Shown here: positions 46,492 through 57,402 of the stretch, in pieces | How positions within the stretch are numbered: the stretch's first letter is position 1 | Layout of the letters: the number at the start of each line of letters is the position of its first letter | Assembly (NCBI GenBank): GCA_032209605.1 | Contig: JASFXZ010000039.1 | Location: 2,976,001-3,040,000, forward strand | Direction: 5' to 3' | Length of the DNA stretch: 64,000 nt | From: Mactromeris polynyma | Taxonomy: Eukaryota > Mollusca > Bivalvia > Venerida > Mactridae | The notes under the pieces: generated by a model | The model's database searches: none | What the model was told of the DNA's origin: nothing | What the model saw: the letters and a program-made list of their open reading frames with translations, nothing else | Position numbers and translations under genes: made by a program

Positions 46492-48114
46492 TACAGGGAA
46501 CATATGGTTTTCTAAACTGGACGCCAATGCGGCATATTAGCAGGTGGGCATTAAACCAGAGGATAGGAAAAAGACAGCATTCATCACCAGGTACGGTCTA
46601 TTTGAACATGTACTGATGGGGTTTGGTCTAACAAATGCACCAGCCACTTACTCGCGTGGTCAACCTGGTTCTCCAAGGACTGACCTGGAAGACCGTCTTG
46701 GCATTTCTGGATGATATCCTGGTGATGGGCAAGACCTTTAGAGAACACCTGGAAAACTTAGAAGAGGCATTTAAGGGCTTCAGGGAACATGGATTGAAGC
46801 TGAAACCCCAGAAATGCTGATTTTTCCAGACTGAGGTGGAATTTTTGGAAAGAATGGTCAATGGGGAATAGTTGTCCGTGACTGAGAAAAATATACAATC
46901 AGTTACCAACTGGGCAGTCCCGAACTGTTCCAAGGAGGTTGAAAAGGTCCTATGTTTTGTAAATGATCACAGGGCCTTCATTAAAGATTTCGCTAAACTA
47001 GCGCAACCTCTGTACGCCATCACAGGGAAAAAGAAGTTTATATGGGAGGAGGAACAAAAAACAGCATTTGAAAAGTTGCGGAGGTCCGTGGTGGAACCTC
47101 AGGTGTTAGCAATCCCAAATCCCTCAGACCCTTTCATACTGGATGTTGATGCCTCTAACTGGGCCATTGGAGGCATCCTTAGTCAAGTCCACAATGGCAG
47201 GGAGAGAGTGGTCGCTTATGGCAGCTTTGCCCTCACTCCAGAACAAAAAAGATATTGTCTACTTGTAAAGAGCTGCTAAGCATTTAAAGGTTTACAAGGC
47301 AATTCAGATATTACTTATTAGGGAAAGTGTTTACGGTGTAAGGACCGATCACTAAAGTCTGACCTGGTTGTTGAGGTTCAGGGACCGCCAAGGACAGCTT
47401 GCCCTGTGGATGGAAGAACTAGCACAATACCACATGGTTGTTAAGAACCGACTAGGATACAAGCATGGGAGCACTGATGCCTTATCAAGACTACTGGACA
47501 GATTAACCCATTGTTCCTCGTACTTGACAGGGATACAGCCAAAGGGTTTCCCATGTGGAGGATGCAATTATTGCTGTCGGGCTCATGCACAGTGGAGAAG
47601 TTTCATTGAGGAGGCAGACAATGCAGTGAACTATGCTAATAGTGGAAGTTTGCAGTTAATGAAAGTACCAAGCGATAACACAACAGTGGGAGCAGTTTGT
47701 TCCCAAGAGTCCAGTGAAGGCTACAACCAAGGGGATATAATGGCTGCACAAGATTCACTTACTATACAGCTTGAGCAATACGTCCAAAACAAGGAAGGGT
47801 TTTGTCACACCCATAGACAAGAGGTGTCGATGGATATATCCATAAACAAATTGTTGGTGATGGTCAATGGCAGTGTGAGACTATCGGAAGTAACATCCCC
47901 CAGAAACCCATGAGGCTGGGGTTTTACAGCCCAAGAGCTCAACCAGTCCCAAGCGAATGATGTCAACTTGCAAGTTTTTCACCCATTTCTGCACAACCAA
48001 TGCGAACCGGAGGAAGGGGCCCTGTTCTTGTCAAGTCCAGAGGCAAAATACTACAGGATAAACAAAGAGATGTTCAAACTAATGGATGGGGTAATCTTCA
48101 AGAGAAAACTGTCA
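46492..48114 (+). pseudogene. Broken Ty3/gypsy-type pol fragment (RT, RNase H, start of integrase)
   Basis: Remains of an LTR-retrotransposon polyprotein. RT domain: 'WFSKLDANAAY' then TAG (46538), '[15 protein letters not shown]', a frameshift near 46640, and the active-site motif FLDDILV. TGA at 46818 and TAG at 46869 follow. RNase H: 'FILDVDASNWAIGGILSQ', stop at 47277, frameshift, then 'GQLALWMEEL' and 'HGSTDALSR' near 47460-47490. A Cys-rich linker (CGGCNYCC, about 47555) and an integrase N-terminal spacer (ending 'MFKLMDGVIFKR') close it. Sequence stops matching before the zinc-binding and DDE parts of integrase. No LTRs, gag or env are seen. At least four stops and two or more frameshifts show it is dead. 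Confidence 0.88.
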
Positions 48115-48199
48115 CCGCAAACATACTTACTACATCTCTGCCCAATTTATATAAAATGTCAGATTAGGTTTCCGATAAATAGTCTTCTAAATAGTTGTT

Positions 48200-48935
48200 A
48201 TCACTGTGTTTTATATTTCCCGATTTCTTAATACCATTATACAAAATTATTATAAATCATACAATCCAAAAATTATAGTTTCCAATATATACATATGGGG
48301 AACATGACAGAATTTAATAATGTATGAGTCTTGTAAGAGGACAACTAGACAATGCTTCACACCAAGCTCTAGACCTTGTGGTTTGGGACAAGAAGATTTT
48401 CAAAGTTTACTTTTAAAATCTATTTTTAGCTCCTGTGACCTACTTATGCAACAGACCGGAACCATTCATATAACTTCGAAGGAGGACCACCTAAGGATCA
48501 TTCCTGTGAAGTTTGGTCAAAATCCATAGAGTGGTTTAGGAGGAGATGATGTTTATAGTTTCCACTATATACATATAGGGAACAATCCCCGCCCCCTGGC
48601 AGCCATGTTTTTTGACGGAACTTAATAGTTTATGCAATCTTGTAAGAGGACCACTAGACAATGCTACACACCAAATATCAAAGCTCTAGACCTTAGGGTT
48701 TTGGACAAGAACAATTTCAAATTTTACACTTTTTTTGCTCCTGTGACCTAATTATGCAGCGGACCGAAATGACTTATGCAACTTTGAAAGAGGCCTAACC
48801 AAGGATCATTCCTGTAAAATTTGGACAAAATCCATTTAGTGGTACATGTATAGGTAGAGTTGTTGTTTCAAGAAAATGTTGATGCACGACGCACGATTCA
48901 CAATGCATGACAACGGACATCCAAGGATCCAAAAA
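48200..48935 (-). repeat. Interspersed repeat, duplicated ~290-bp unit
   Basis: 'gacaatgctNcacaccaa', 'gttttggacaagaa' and 'aaggatcattcctgtgaagt' each occur twice here and match 30.5-30.9 and 21.4-21.7 kb. It directly abuts the truncated end of the gypsy fragment. Confidence 0.75.
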
Positions 48936-49920
48936 GCTCACCATGAATGGTACAATTTGATAAGTGCATACAACAAGCAAGTATAACATAGACTAATTAA
49001 GACACAAAAAATCTGATAAACACAAAATTTTAAGCAAATTGTCATACAATTTTGAATATAAGATGATGTCCCAGTTTCCCGAAATAATACATTATGTGAT
49101 AATTTGTGTGCAAACAAATCACTACATCTATAACAAGGAAGCAAACCCTCAATCCAACTTTCAGCAGCCCATGCCTATAGTCCTTACAGCACTTTGATTA
49201 TATATCAGCTTTTCAGGACCACTGCCCTTATCTTTAAAATAAGTTCATATGCAGATATCATAATACCTGTAGTAATGAACCATGCATGAATAAAAAAAGC
49301 AGATCTCTGTTACAATGACCCAAAACAAGTTTTAATATCAAATTTCAATACATTTGCTAATCATGTGCATACAACATACATCAACCAAGCTCCCCACAGT
49401 GGTTATCTCCCTTATCAGTTAAATAACAACCAGTATCTTGACCAGGACATTCTTCCTGATACGGAAAGACTCTTCTATTTATGGACTCATATCAAACAAC
49501 ACACTGAATGACCATTCCCTGCCTTCCAATTAATCTGTGTTAAGGGACCACTTTGTAGTACAAAGATTAATATTATCATAATCCAAAATGATTCTTTCTT
49601 ATCAAGTAAAATTCATTCATATGTGCATGCAACATATAGACAGATCTGTAGTAAGACAAGACATTTAACAGTCTGTACCGAATATACTTGCTGTCGCACA
49701 GTTATGTATGTCATTACGATCATCACAATCTCATTTTGGAAACATTTTTCTCAATACTTTATACATCCACACCAGCTATGACAACAAAAGTCAAGCAATA
49801 CCACCAGGGCCTTCAGAGAGGGATGAATGACCCAACAGGATGGATAATAGGACTATGAACCAGAATGTTTTACAGACAACGAGTAAGACAACTACTGCAT
49901 CATGGTCACTTGTCGGTGGG
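48936..49920. other. No gene seen
   Basis: AT-rich; nothing supportable. Confidence 0.5.
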
Positions 49921-50290
49921 AAGACATGTAAGAGTATTAAGTATTGTGAGTATATACATAATAAACTGTAACTAAACTGTACCAGGTATAAATGAACTGG
50001 CAATATAACAGCATTATCTTCGGTTTATACATTATTTCAAATTATTAATCACCTATATCACCTATCAGGGGTGTAGCTGGGCCATTTTTCAGACTTTCTA
50101 TGGAGGGGTCCACTTTTGGTCATAATTGTTTTTTCAATTTTTAACTTTAATATCGCTGGCAATGCCCCTGCTTATCTCAACTAATATTCTTTTGTAGCTA
50201 ATATTATCATGTAGAGCACAGGACAGTATTTCAAACAAGCCATAAAAACTAGCTCAGGTGAGTCAAAATAATTTAAGTATCTAACTCTGC
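49921..50290. repeat. Segmental duplicate B, part 2 (partner 57230-57790)
   Basis: 'acataataaactgtaactaa' and 'atgtagagcacaggacaNt' are shared with 57.24 and 57.72 kb. Between them both copies hold an hAT-like remnant (CAGGGGTGTAGCTGGG at 50066; 'aagctacgcacctgct' at 57583). Confidence 0.65.
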
Positions 50291-51776
50291 TAACTGAAAA
50301 ATATGGAAAATTCTAACCATATTCACACAATTGAAATAATCTGAATGACATGTTGACTTGTAACCTTTACTATAACAGACTTTGGTCAATGCACTCTGTC
50401 AGACAGTCCGCCTACAGAAATGGTCTTTACTCAATATACGGAATCACAAAACTACATGCATAAGCCTATACTTGCTGATTAGGAAACCAATCTCAATATA
50501 AATATTTCATTATATAGCATATCTTATATAATTCCATTGAAAAATAACTCTTCTATTCATGTATGTTTCTACAGTTTGATGGAAGAAAGCAAGACAGAAA
50601 AATACCTATTCTCACCAAATATAATTCTCTCACAAAATTTCTGACATTTCTAAAATTCATCCAATCAGACTGAGGCTGTTTTGTCAAAGCATAGTGCAAA
50701 TGTCTATTACTTGAAACACTTTCATTTTAATGCACTGGTATATACACAAAAGTTGAAATGAATTAAAGCACCTTGATATTGCTTTCTGTAAGTTACACTG
50801 TCTTCCATGCATTACCTACCACAGAAACCAGTCAATGCAACAACAAAACCACATCTATAAACTGACCAATTAATGGGACTAAATCACCTTCCTGGACCAT
50901 TCAACATGTAACTCAACCAACATCTCTCTAACACCACAAACACCAACCAAGGATACTAAAACTATCACTGGAAGTGAGTAATACCCCAGCCGACTGGAAG
51001 TGAGTAATACCCCAGCAGTACCACTTTGTCAGAAAAAAGAGCTGTATATCAAGCTTATATACAGTCCTTGATGATTATGTGACACACTACAACTCATCAT
51101 GGAGATTGTCCATGTGAAGTTTCATGAAAATCCTCCACAAGCTGTAGATGTAGTTCGCTCCACAAGTTTTTGTTAACAGACCAACCGACCAACCAACAGA
51201 GTGACTCCTGTATACAAACTTTGTTTGCCAGGGGTATAATGAATGAAATGATGATAAATGAAAACTTCAAATGATGATAAAATAAATAAATGAATAAACA
51301 AAATTGTAGTAGAGAATACAACTTACATTTTTATTGCTATTATACTCCAGTCAATCACTCTTTCCACTTCTAGATGATGATGATGATTTTGATGTTTTTT
51401 GTTAACTAATGATATTAACAGGTACAAACAATTATGCAGACAAATTTTAGAAAAATGAAGTGAATAGAGTCACTTATCTGTGTGATTCTGTTCTATTCTG
51501 TAATGTCTTTTCCATGCTCCAATGGTGCAAGATTACTTCCATGGTACTGGATTCAATCACTGTCATCTATAAGGCAAGAAATTAACATCAATTTAACAGA
51601 TTTTTATTTGCAGTATTATAATGTATTGAATACGTCATTATATTGAATTTGACCAATGCATATTTGATCCCACTGCCTGTATTTGTGTTGTTAAACAAAT
51701 ATTCTATTGTAATGAGAGTTAACTGTATATTATCAACGCCAGAGTAGTAGGGCTGCAATGATGCAGGACCTGTTGT
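50291..51776. other. No gene; small duplication only
   Basis: A 26-bp direct duplication ('actggaagtgagtaatacccc', about 50967-51015) and a short GAT run at 51374. No supportable coding sequence. Confidence 0.5.
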
Positions 51777-52046
51777 CAGGCGCGTAGCTGAGCCCAAATT
51801 GACTTTACGCACTCTGCTAGGGGGGTCCGGGGGCTTGTTCCCCCGGGATTTTTTTTGTAATTGGAACAGTCTATGGTGTCTTTTCAAGTATATTTTACAA
51901 CATAGAATGTGGCCCTATTTGACCCCCCTTAACTCCCAGTGTACATTTTTATTGCGTTTTTCGCAATTATTTCATTTTTATTTTTTCGACCTGTCTAAAA
52001 TTATTTTACGCACGTGCATACGTGCGTAAGCCTAGCTACGCGCCTG
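51777..52046. mobile_element. 270-bp TIR element (CAGGCGCGTAGCT ends)
   Basis: Perfect 13-bp inverted ends CAGGCGCGTAGCT / AGCTACGCGCCTG. 'gttgt' lies on both sides (a possible 5-bp target duplication). G-run interior 'aggggggtccgggggc'. No transposase; hAT- or other-type assignment is open. Confidence 0.75.
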
Positions 52047-52299
52047 GTTGTCTCTCAGTTTCGTTCAGTTTCTTTCGGTTCGGTTACATAAATATATGAA
52101 ATACATAAAACTCTCAATAACCGGTAATTTACTGTAAAGAAGGAACGTGAAATACCCACATTATAGATCATAAGTTCTTAAATAAATAACGCCAATCAAA
52201 AAAAATTGAATGTTCATTTTTCTTTCTGCTAGATTAAATTGTGCTGTTCAATCCCACTGAGGGGCCTGCTAGTTTTTCCCCTGAGTTTTACCATAACAG

Positions 52300-52765
52300 T
52301 GAAGTAAATCAAGGGGTAAAAGTGCACCCAATGTGGGACTTGGATTCATAACCCCTAACACTAGTATGGCGCTCTACCCACTGAGCTAAAGGGGCAGCCG
52401 TCTAAGCCCACACCACTACACTCGACCTCCCCCTTCCAGCATTTGAGGCTCAACCACTGTGAGCCGTCAAACACCACTGCCACCATTGAAGTCAAGCAAG
52501 GGGAAAAAGTGTGCCCAATGTGGGGCTCGAACCCACGACCCCCTTACACTAGTAAGGCGCTCTACCGACTGAGCTAACCGGGCGGCTGTCTAAGCCCACA
52601 CCACTACACTCCTCCACCTTCCAGCAGTTGAGGCTCAACCACCATGGGCCGTCAAACACCACTGCCACCATAGAAGTAAATCAAGGGGGAAAAGTGTGCC
52701 TAATGTGGGGCTAGAACCCACGACCCCGTAACACTAGTACAGTGCTCTACCCCACACCACTACAA
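52300..52765 (-). repeat. Three tandem tRNA-derived units (~180 bp)
   Basis: Each minus-strand unit contains an A-box (tagctcagtcggtagagc), a Thr(AGT)-like anticodon arm and a B-box (ggttcgagccc), then 'gccgtcaaacaccactgcca' and 'tgaggctcaacca' spacer. The middle copy (52513-52583) is best: the 7-bp acceptor stem pairs with two G-T wobbles, but the anticodon loop is 6 nt. The others are degenerate, and the third is truncated. I infer a tandem SINE/tRNA-pseudogene array. Confidence 0.7.
52513..52583 (-). tRNA. tRNA-Thr(AGT)-like sequence, probably pseudogene
   Basis: A 71-nt cloverleaf-like sequence: acceptor gcccggt/attgggc, D-stem gctc/gagc, T stem gtggg/cccac. The anticodon stem cctta/taagg leaves only six loop bases around AGT. 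One missing loop base and tandem embedding argue against function. Confidence 0.35.
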
Positions 52766-52799
52766 CAGCACCAAATACAAATAAAATGATATTCATATT

Positions 52800-53400
52800 C
52801 TATGTCTAAAGTGTTACAACATAAGGCAATATCTTTGCTGACGAATTCGCACAAGAATATAATTATGTTTATACCTATTCAACACATGCAGACCACCAAA
52901 TTTCTTGACTCGGTCACAGAAAATGGACACTGTCCTATCTGGGACCATTAACATCCAGAATATAACACAGCGAATGAGCACATAAAACACATATATCCTG
53001 AATAAAACATAATTCCATCCAAAGTATGAACAATTTCGTCCATTTAATCCAGTCGTAAACATCGTAAACACATGCTAAATTTCCATCCGCCATGAAATGG
53101 CGCACATATTTCCACAACACATAACAGTCAGCAACAAAAATCCGTGATTTTAAGGTCAAATATTTTGATGACCCTAGAATCGGACGTTACGAAAAGTGTT
53201 CGAGTTTTCCGCTAGTATTCGACAAAGATAATTATTATACATACTGTCTACACACCGAGCTTCTCGTGCATTTCCGTTTCACGGTATGAAAACACGCCCG
53301 AGGGATTAATTCTTTAAACTGACCGCCTGAAAAGGTCTCCGTTATACTGTGTGTACAATTACGCGATACATATAATCTTTGGCACGTTGTGTTGTACCAT
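52800..53400 (-). repeat. Segmental duplicate B, part 3 (partner 59277-59790)
   Basis: 'gtgttacaacataag', 'cgaatgagcacataa', 'aatttcgtccatttaatcca' and 'gtcgtaaacat' occur in order in both. The outer part (53160-53400) has more CpG than its surroundings and corresponds to 59632-59790, so a duplicated promoter is plausible. Confidence 0.75.
52875..53062 (-). CDS. Candidate first coding exon, membrane-like N-terminus
   Basis: On the minus strand ATG at 53062 opens about 62 codons to a possible donor 'gaatag|gtataa' at 52874. The partner copy at 59.35 kb has 'gataag|gtataa' at the same place. The peptide begins MFTTGLNGRNCSYFGWNYVL and has a hydrophobic stretch (YVFYVLIRCVIFWMLMV, about residues 23-40), then a basic segment (DRVKKFGGLHVLNR). 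It reads through in frame to 52814. The duplicate at 59.54 kb starts MFTTGFNGRNW but hits stops, so at most this copy is functional. I do not recognise the protein; downstream exons were not found. Confidence 0.35.
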
Positions 53401-53796
53401 CATTAAATCTTTCACCCATGATACCTACCCTCGATGTTTACGAGAATATTAGGGGTGTACTACACGGCTTCTACACATACTACGCCCATATTTTAAAGTA
53501 TCAACCACCCATCACTGTTATCTTTTTGTTATGTATAGTAAGTTTCCCTTTCAACTCGACCACCTCCGATAAACAAGACATAAAACAACATAAATTTCAA
53601 ATTACTGTCTAATTTGTGATGTATGGGTAGCACTTAGGCAACCGACAACATTGTGAGTGACCGAGTAACGTTGTCAAAATTTCATATTCTTATTCTGCGG
53701 TAAAAAACGATACATATGCCACTTTCAATGTACATTTCTCGCCTGCTTTTTAAAACGTAGAATTGAAATATCGTCACACTGGTACCAATTTATGAA

Positions 53797-53999
53797 CCGT
53801 CCGCCCGCCGTCCGTCCGTCCGTCCGTCCGTCCGTCCGTCCGTCCGTCCGTCCGTCCGTCCGTCCGTCCGTCCGTCCGTCCGTCCGTCCGTCCGTCCGTC
53901 CGTCCGTCCGTCCGTCCGTCCGTCCGTCCGTCCGTCCGTCCGTCCGTCCGTCCGTCCGTCCGTCCGTCCGTCCGTCCGTCCGTCCGTCCGTCCGTCCGT
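53797..53999. repeat. (CCGT)n microsatellite, about 50 copies
   Basis: A pure 'ccgt' tetranucleotide run with one 'cgcccgc' imperfection at the left. Open in frames on both strands (Pro-Ser-Val-Arg or Thr-Asp-Gly-Arg), which is artefactual. Confidence 0.98.
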
Positions 54000-54242
54000 G
54001 TCACACGAAAACTGCGTCTGGATCGGTCAAATTTCACATGCTATATATACATGTTTTGGTCAGAAAAATGTCGGGAAATTGCATCTAATTCAATTAACTA
54101 TTACGAAGCTATTGCTGTCATTTAATCAGGCTGATAACGTGGTCCAAGTGAAGTCGAACAACCCTACAACTAACCAAACTCAAGATATTACAATCGGATC
54201 ATTCCGGCTATTTTTAATATACATATACTTTGGAAGAAACGT

Positions 54243-54251
54243 GGCGGGAAA
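54243..54251 (+). promoter_or_regulatory. E2F-like site
   Basis: 'ggcgggaaa' lies 11 bp upstream of the ATG at 54263. A single 9-bp match; functional only if a gene starts here. Confidence 0.25.
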
Positions 54252-54262
54252 GAAGTTCCGAT

Positions 54263-54280
54263 ATGGCTGCCAAAATGAAT
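54263..54280 (+). other. Possible tiny first coding exon (MAAKMN)
   Basis: ATGGCTGCCAAAATGAAT is followed by 'gtaagtag', a consensus donor. The ATG context (gat before, g after) is acceptable. No next exon was identified. The 101-codon frame at 54357-54662 (plus) is unrecognised and lacks an obvious acceptor. Confidence 0.2.
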
Positions 54281-54662
54281 GTAAGTAGTCTCTGTGGAAA
54301 GTATGGCAGAGATAATTTAAATATTAGAGTACAAGGCACACGCAACATCAAAGATAATGCCTAAACATACTATGATGATTGTAAGACTCAATGAGGAAGC
54401 AAGCAATAAGCGTCGTATAGTTGAACAAAGGTTCTTTTGGCGAAAAATGGCACGTGAAACCTTGGTTGTCGCCTGGCATGCTACAGCACAAGCCAATCTG
54501 AACATATCGGCCTTTTTAAGGAACATCCTCGGATGTATCAGGACGTTTCACATTGTGAAAACATTTAAAACGCTGCAAGAAATCGTCTGCATTGTAATTT
54601 CAGATGGGGTGACTTTGAGATTTCGCTCAACAATACAAGAAATTAGAATTCCTTCTAGTTGA

Positions 54663-55199
54663 AGAAGGAACAAACGTGGTGATTGTGCAACATGTTTAAT
54701 CTTCATGATACAGTTGCTGTTTTACCGACATGCTTTGAAGAAAGTTTTATATCTAGCTGTTGCCTTGCTTAATGCAAATAAAAACTTCTATGCCGGAGCC
54801 AACAATTGTTTTAGTTGTTAGGCCTTCTCCGTTAAATTCTAATACATGTATGAAAGACCAAGTTGTCAATCATGATTTGTAGCATTGTACGAGGTGTCCC
54901 GATTTGAGATAAATAACGTGTACGACTGCCTCAGTAGCATAGCTTAAACAAACCACTCGATACATTACGTGGTATTATAAACATCTTAACCTGTTGCATG
55001 ATGCATGGTAATCTGAATATTTTAACATGGAATGTTCCTGATAAATAATCTTGTAATGACTGATTATCAATGTATCCTCATTTTTCGAACATTTTACACA
55101 ATTTGTGTAGATATTTAAATAAAATTTCCATTTGAAAATGGCTGAATACCATACAATGGAGATCCAATTGGGGCACTAACTCAGTAAAGTTTTGCCACT
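54663..55199. other. No gene seen
   Basis: AT-rich; nothing supportable. Confidence 0.5.
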
Positions 55200-55564
55200 G
55201 AGAGTCCATCCAATTTAAGACTCCATCTCCGTATATGGTGAGATTGATAGATTGACAGATCTGTGAGTAACAATATCTTGTCCAAGATCAAGAACTATAT
55301 AAACATCTACAGCAATGACCAAAGATCAATGTTACATGAAGATAAGAAGGGAGATCTATAATGACTAACACAATACAATATATCATTGATAGCAAAAAGG
55401 ACAATAAGTTCAAGACTCATTAGAATCATTAAAATGGCAATGACCAAAAGACCAATGGAACATGTAGACAAGAAGAGAGATAATGACCAACACAATCCAG
55501 AATATCTTTGATAGCAGAAAGGACAATTCAATTCAAACTAATTTATTTTACATCGATTGTGAAA

Positions 55565-55740
55565 CAAGTTCTTACAACTTATACTAATCACTCATGGTGA
55601 CTGCTTCCTGGCTACCAACTAGTTCGTGTGCCAAATTTAGGGATTGTGAAGTTCGTGATCAGACTCCCTCATCACGGGGCTCGAACTCACAACCTTCGGA
55701 TCAGGAGTCAGGCGCTCTACCCCTCGACCACTGTGTCTCA
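55565..55740 (-). mobile_element. tRNA-headed SINE, second family
   Basis: Minus-strand head 'gagacacagtggtcgagggg' (A-box region) and 'agttcgagccccg' (B-box), then 'gatcacgaacttcacaatcc' and 'agaacttgtttcacaatcga'. A headless fragment lies at 22300-22425. Confidence 0.75.
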
Positions 55741-56052
55741 TCGGAAGGTTGATGCAGAAAGGACAAGCCTCATTATAATCATTAAAAGAGCAATGATCAA
55801 AAGATCAATGTTAAATGTAGAAAAGAAAGGAGACAATCACCAGCACAATCCAGTAAATAAACCTGAGTGCTGAGTATAAGAAATGTAGTACAAATGTTTC
55901 CATTAGCATTAAAATGCCAACATAATATTGAGAAATATCACAAGTAAGCAAGGAACATACCACAGAACAAAACCCAAAATGAAATACATTGCAAACCTAT
56001 CAACATTTCTTTAACACTACAGGTACATACATATACACTAGCACTAGATATG

Positions 56053-56124
56053 GAGGGGTAAAAGCAAAACTAGTCTATCGACATATCAAGATATGAGACA
56101 AGATTTATTTCTTTTTCAATCCTC
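56053..56124. repeat. Hairpin element, diverged copy
   Basis: 'gaggggtaaaagcaaaac' and 'tatttctttttcaatcctc' are decayed inverted arms; positional partner of 38013-38080. Confidence 0.6.
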
Positions 56125-56275
56125 ACATTACTGCTCAGAAGACAAGGGGTTCAAATCCCTTTCAGTTTCTTCTCAATGTATTTTAGAAATGCAAGTGACA
56201 ATTGTAATGATATCTCTTTGTACATTTTTCTATATATCATTGTTTCCAAAGAAAATACAATAGCTTCAAACTCAC

Positions 56276-56376
56276 CAGTTCTAGGGAAACCATAAGTTAA
56301 CCACATTCCTGTTATCAATCTGAGGCCCACTTCATTCTGATTGGATGGTTGCAAAACTTCTCATTCAAACAAAAAC
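56276..56376 (-). pseudogene. Exon-like block
   Basis: A 101-bp minus-strand block between 'tataatttcag' and 'gtgagttt', homologous to 38347-38434. One frame is open for 19 codons from its start (FCLNEKFCNHPIRMKWASD) and then stops; another is open only from an internal Met. Confidence 0.3.
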
Positions 56377-56482
56377 CTGAAATTATACAAACCAATTTTT
56401 TTTTTAATTTCACTGTAGAAGAAACATGTGAGAAAGGTTTAACTGATTCTAATGGTATACAGTAATACATGTACAGCAGTAT

Positions 56483-56583
56483 TCCTGGGTTGCCTTCCAG
56501 TACTAAATATTCACTACTGTTTTTTCTGCAAGCGGCAGATAGCTTCGAGCATGAATGTGAGGCGAAACATAAATGACTTCAGA
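56483..56583 (-). mobile_element. SINE core fragment, partner of 38573-38665
   Basis: 'cctgggttgccttccagtac' and 'ttctgcaagcggcagatagc' match the SINE body in reverse. Confidence 0.55.
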
Positions 56584-56941
56584 CAATAAGGACGAGAATG
56601 TTAACAAACTGAGAACAGGGAAAGGGCATAACGTGTCAGTATTGTTAAGACTCTTTCTTATTCTGAAAATACAGTGTAATTTTAAGGTATATAAATTAAA
56701 TAATAAATAACAAATATGATTAAAAAACATAAACATTATAGTTGCAATCACATCTTGTCTACGAAGATGAATGATGATGAAGAAATTAACATGGATGACA
56801 TGATTGATGAATGTGGTTATCAGAGGGTTATACTGGCTGAGCAACAGGATAAATGGTCAGAGAAGGAGGATGCAATAATGCGCTGCTATTTCAACAAATT
56901 CCTGTTTTCAAAGGACAAACTTATTGCTGGATCCGACAGCA

Positions 56942-56966
56942 GTTCGAGGTTTCGAAGCTTTACTGT
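56942..56966. mobile_element. Solo end of the pogo-like element
   Basis: 'ttcgaggtttcgaagcttta' + 'ctg', followed by TA, matches the right TIR of 19996-20906 with one substitution. It interrupts the segment shared with 39.06 kb. Confidence 0.65.
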
Positions 56967-57384
56967 ATTTGTTAATGCACCAATAAAACAAAGATCCTAA
57001 ATGGAAAGGGCCTGGCTCAATGTTGTAACCACTGTTCTATTCAGGAAAACATTTCTACCACTGTCCAGTTTGCCCCCTGTATGTCAATGTAACAGTCAGC
57101 ACAAGATTGAACAGACACATGAACACACAGACTAAGGCACAAACATGCTGATATTGGTATTTCCATGTTACAGACAAAATTGAACCACACTCAGAGACGG
57201 TAGCTAAGCTTCAGTAACCAAGCAATTCTGGTTCATTGTGAATACATAATAAACTGTAACTAAATAATTGCACCACATATAAAAGAACTGGCAACATCAT
57301 TATCTTCAGTTTATATATTAATTCACAATATTGATCACTATTGTACATACAACTTTGAAGGATGTGGGGTCCAGGAGCATTCCT

Positions 57385-57402
57385 CCCCCCCCCCCCCCTC
57401 AA
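57385..57402. repeat. Poly(C) tract
   Basis: A run of about 14 C bases; likely length-variable. Confidence 0.9.

Larger units (their letters stand above)
55200..56935. repeat. Segmental duplicate A, part 1 (partner 37640-39070)
   Basis: Contains the same order of blocks as the partner and its own extra SINE (55565-55740). Internally 'gaccaaaNgatcaatgtta' recurs several times (55317, 55443, 55795), a local ~130-bp repetition. Confidence 0.75.

Noticed and set aside
53774..54088. ORFs of about 90 residues (RPSV or DGRT repeats) on both strands
   Set aside because: Pure products of the CCGT tetranucleotide run.
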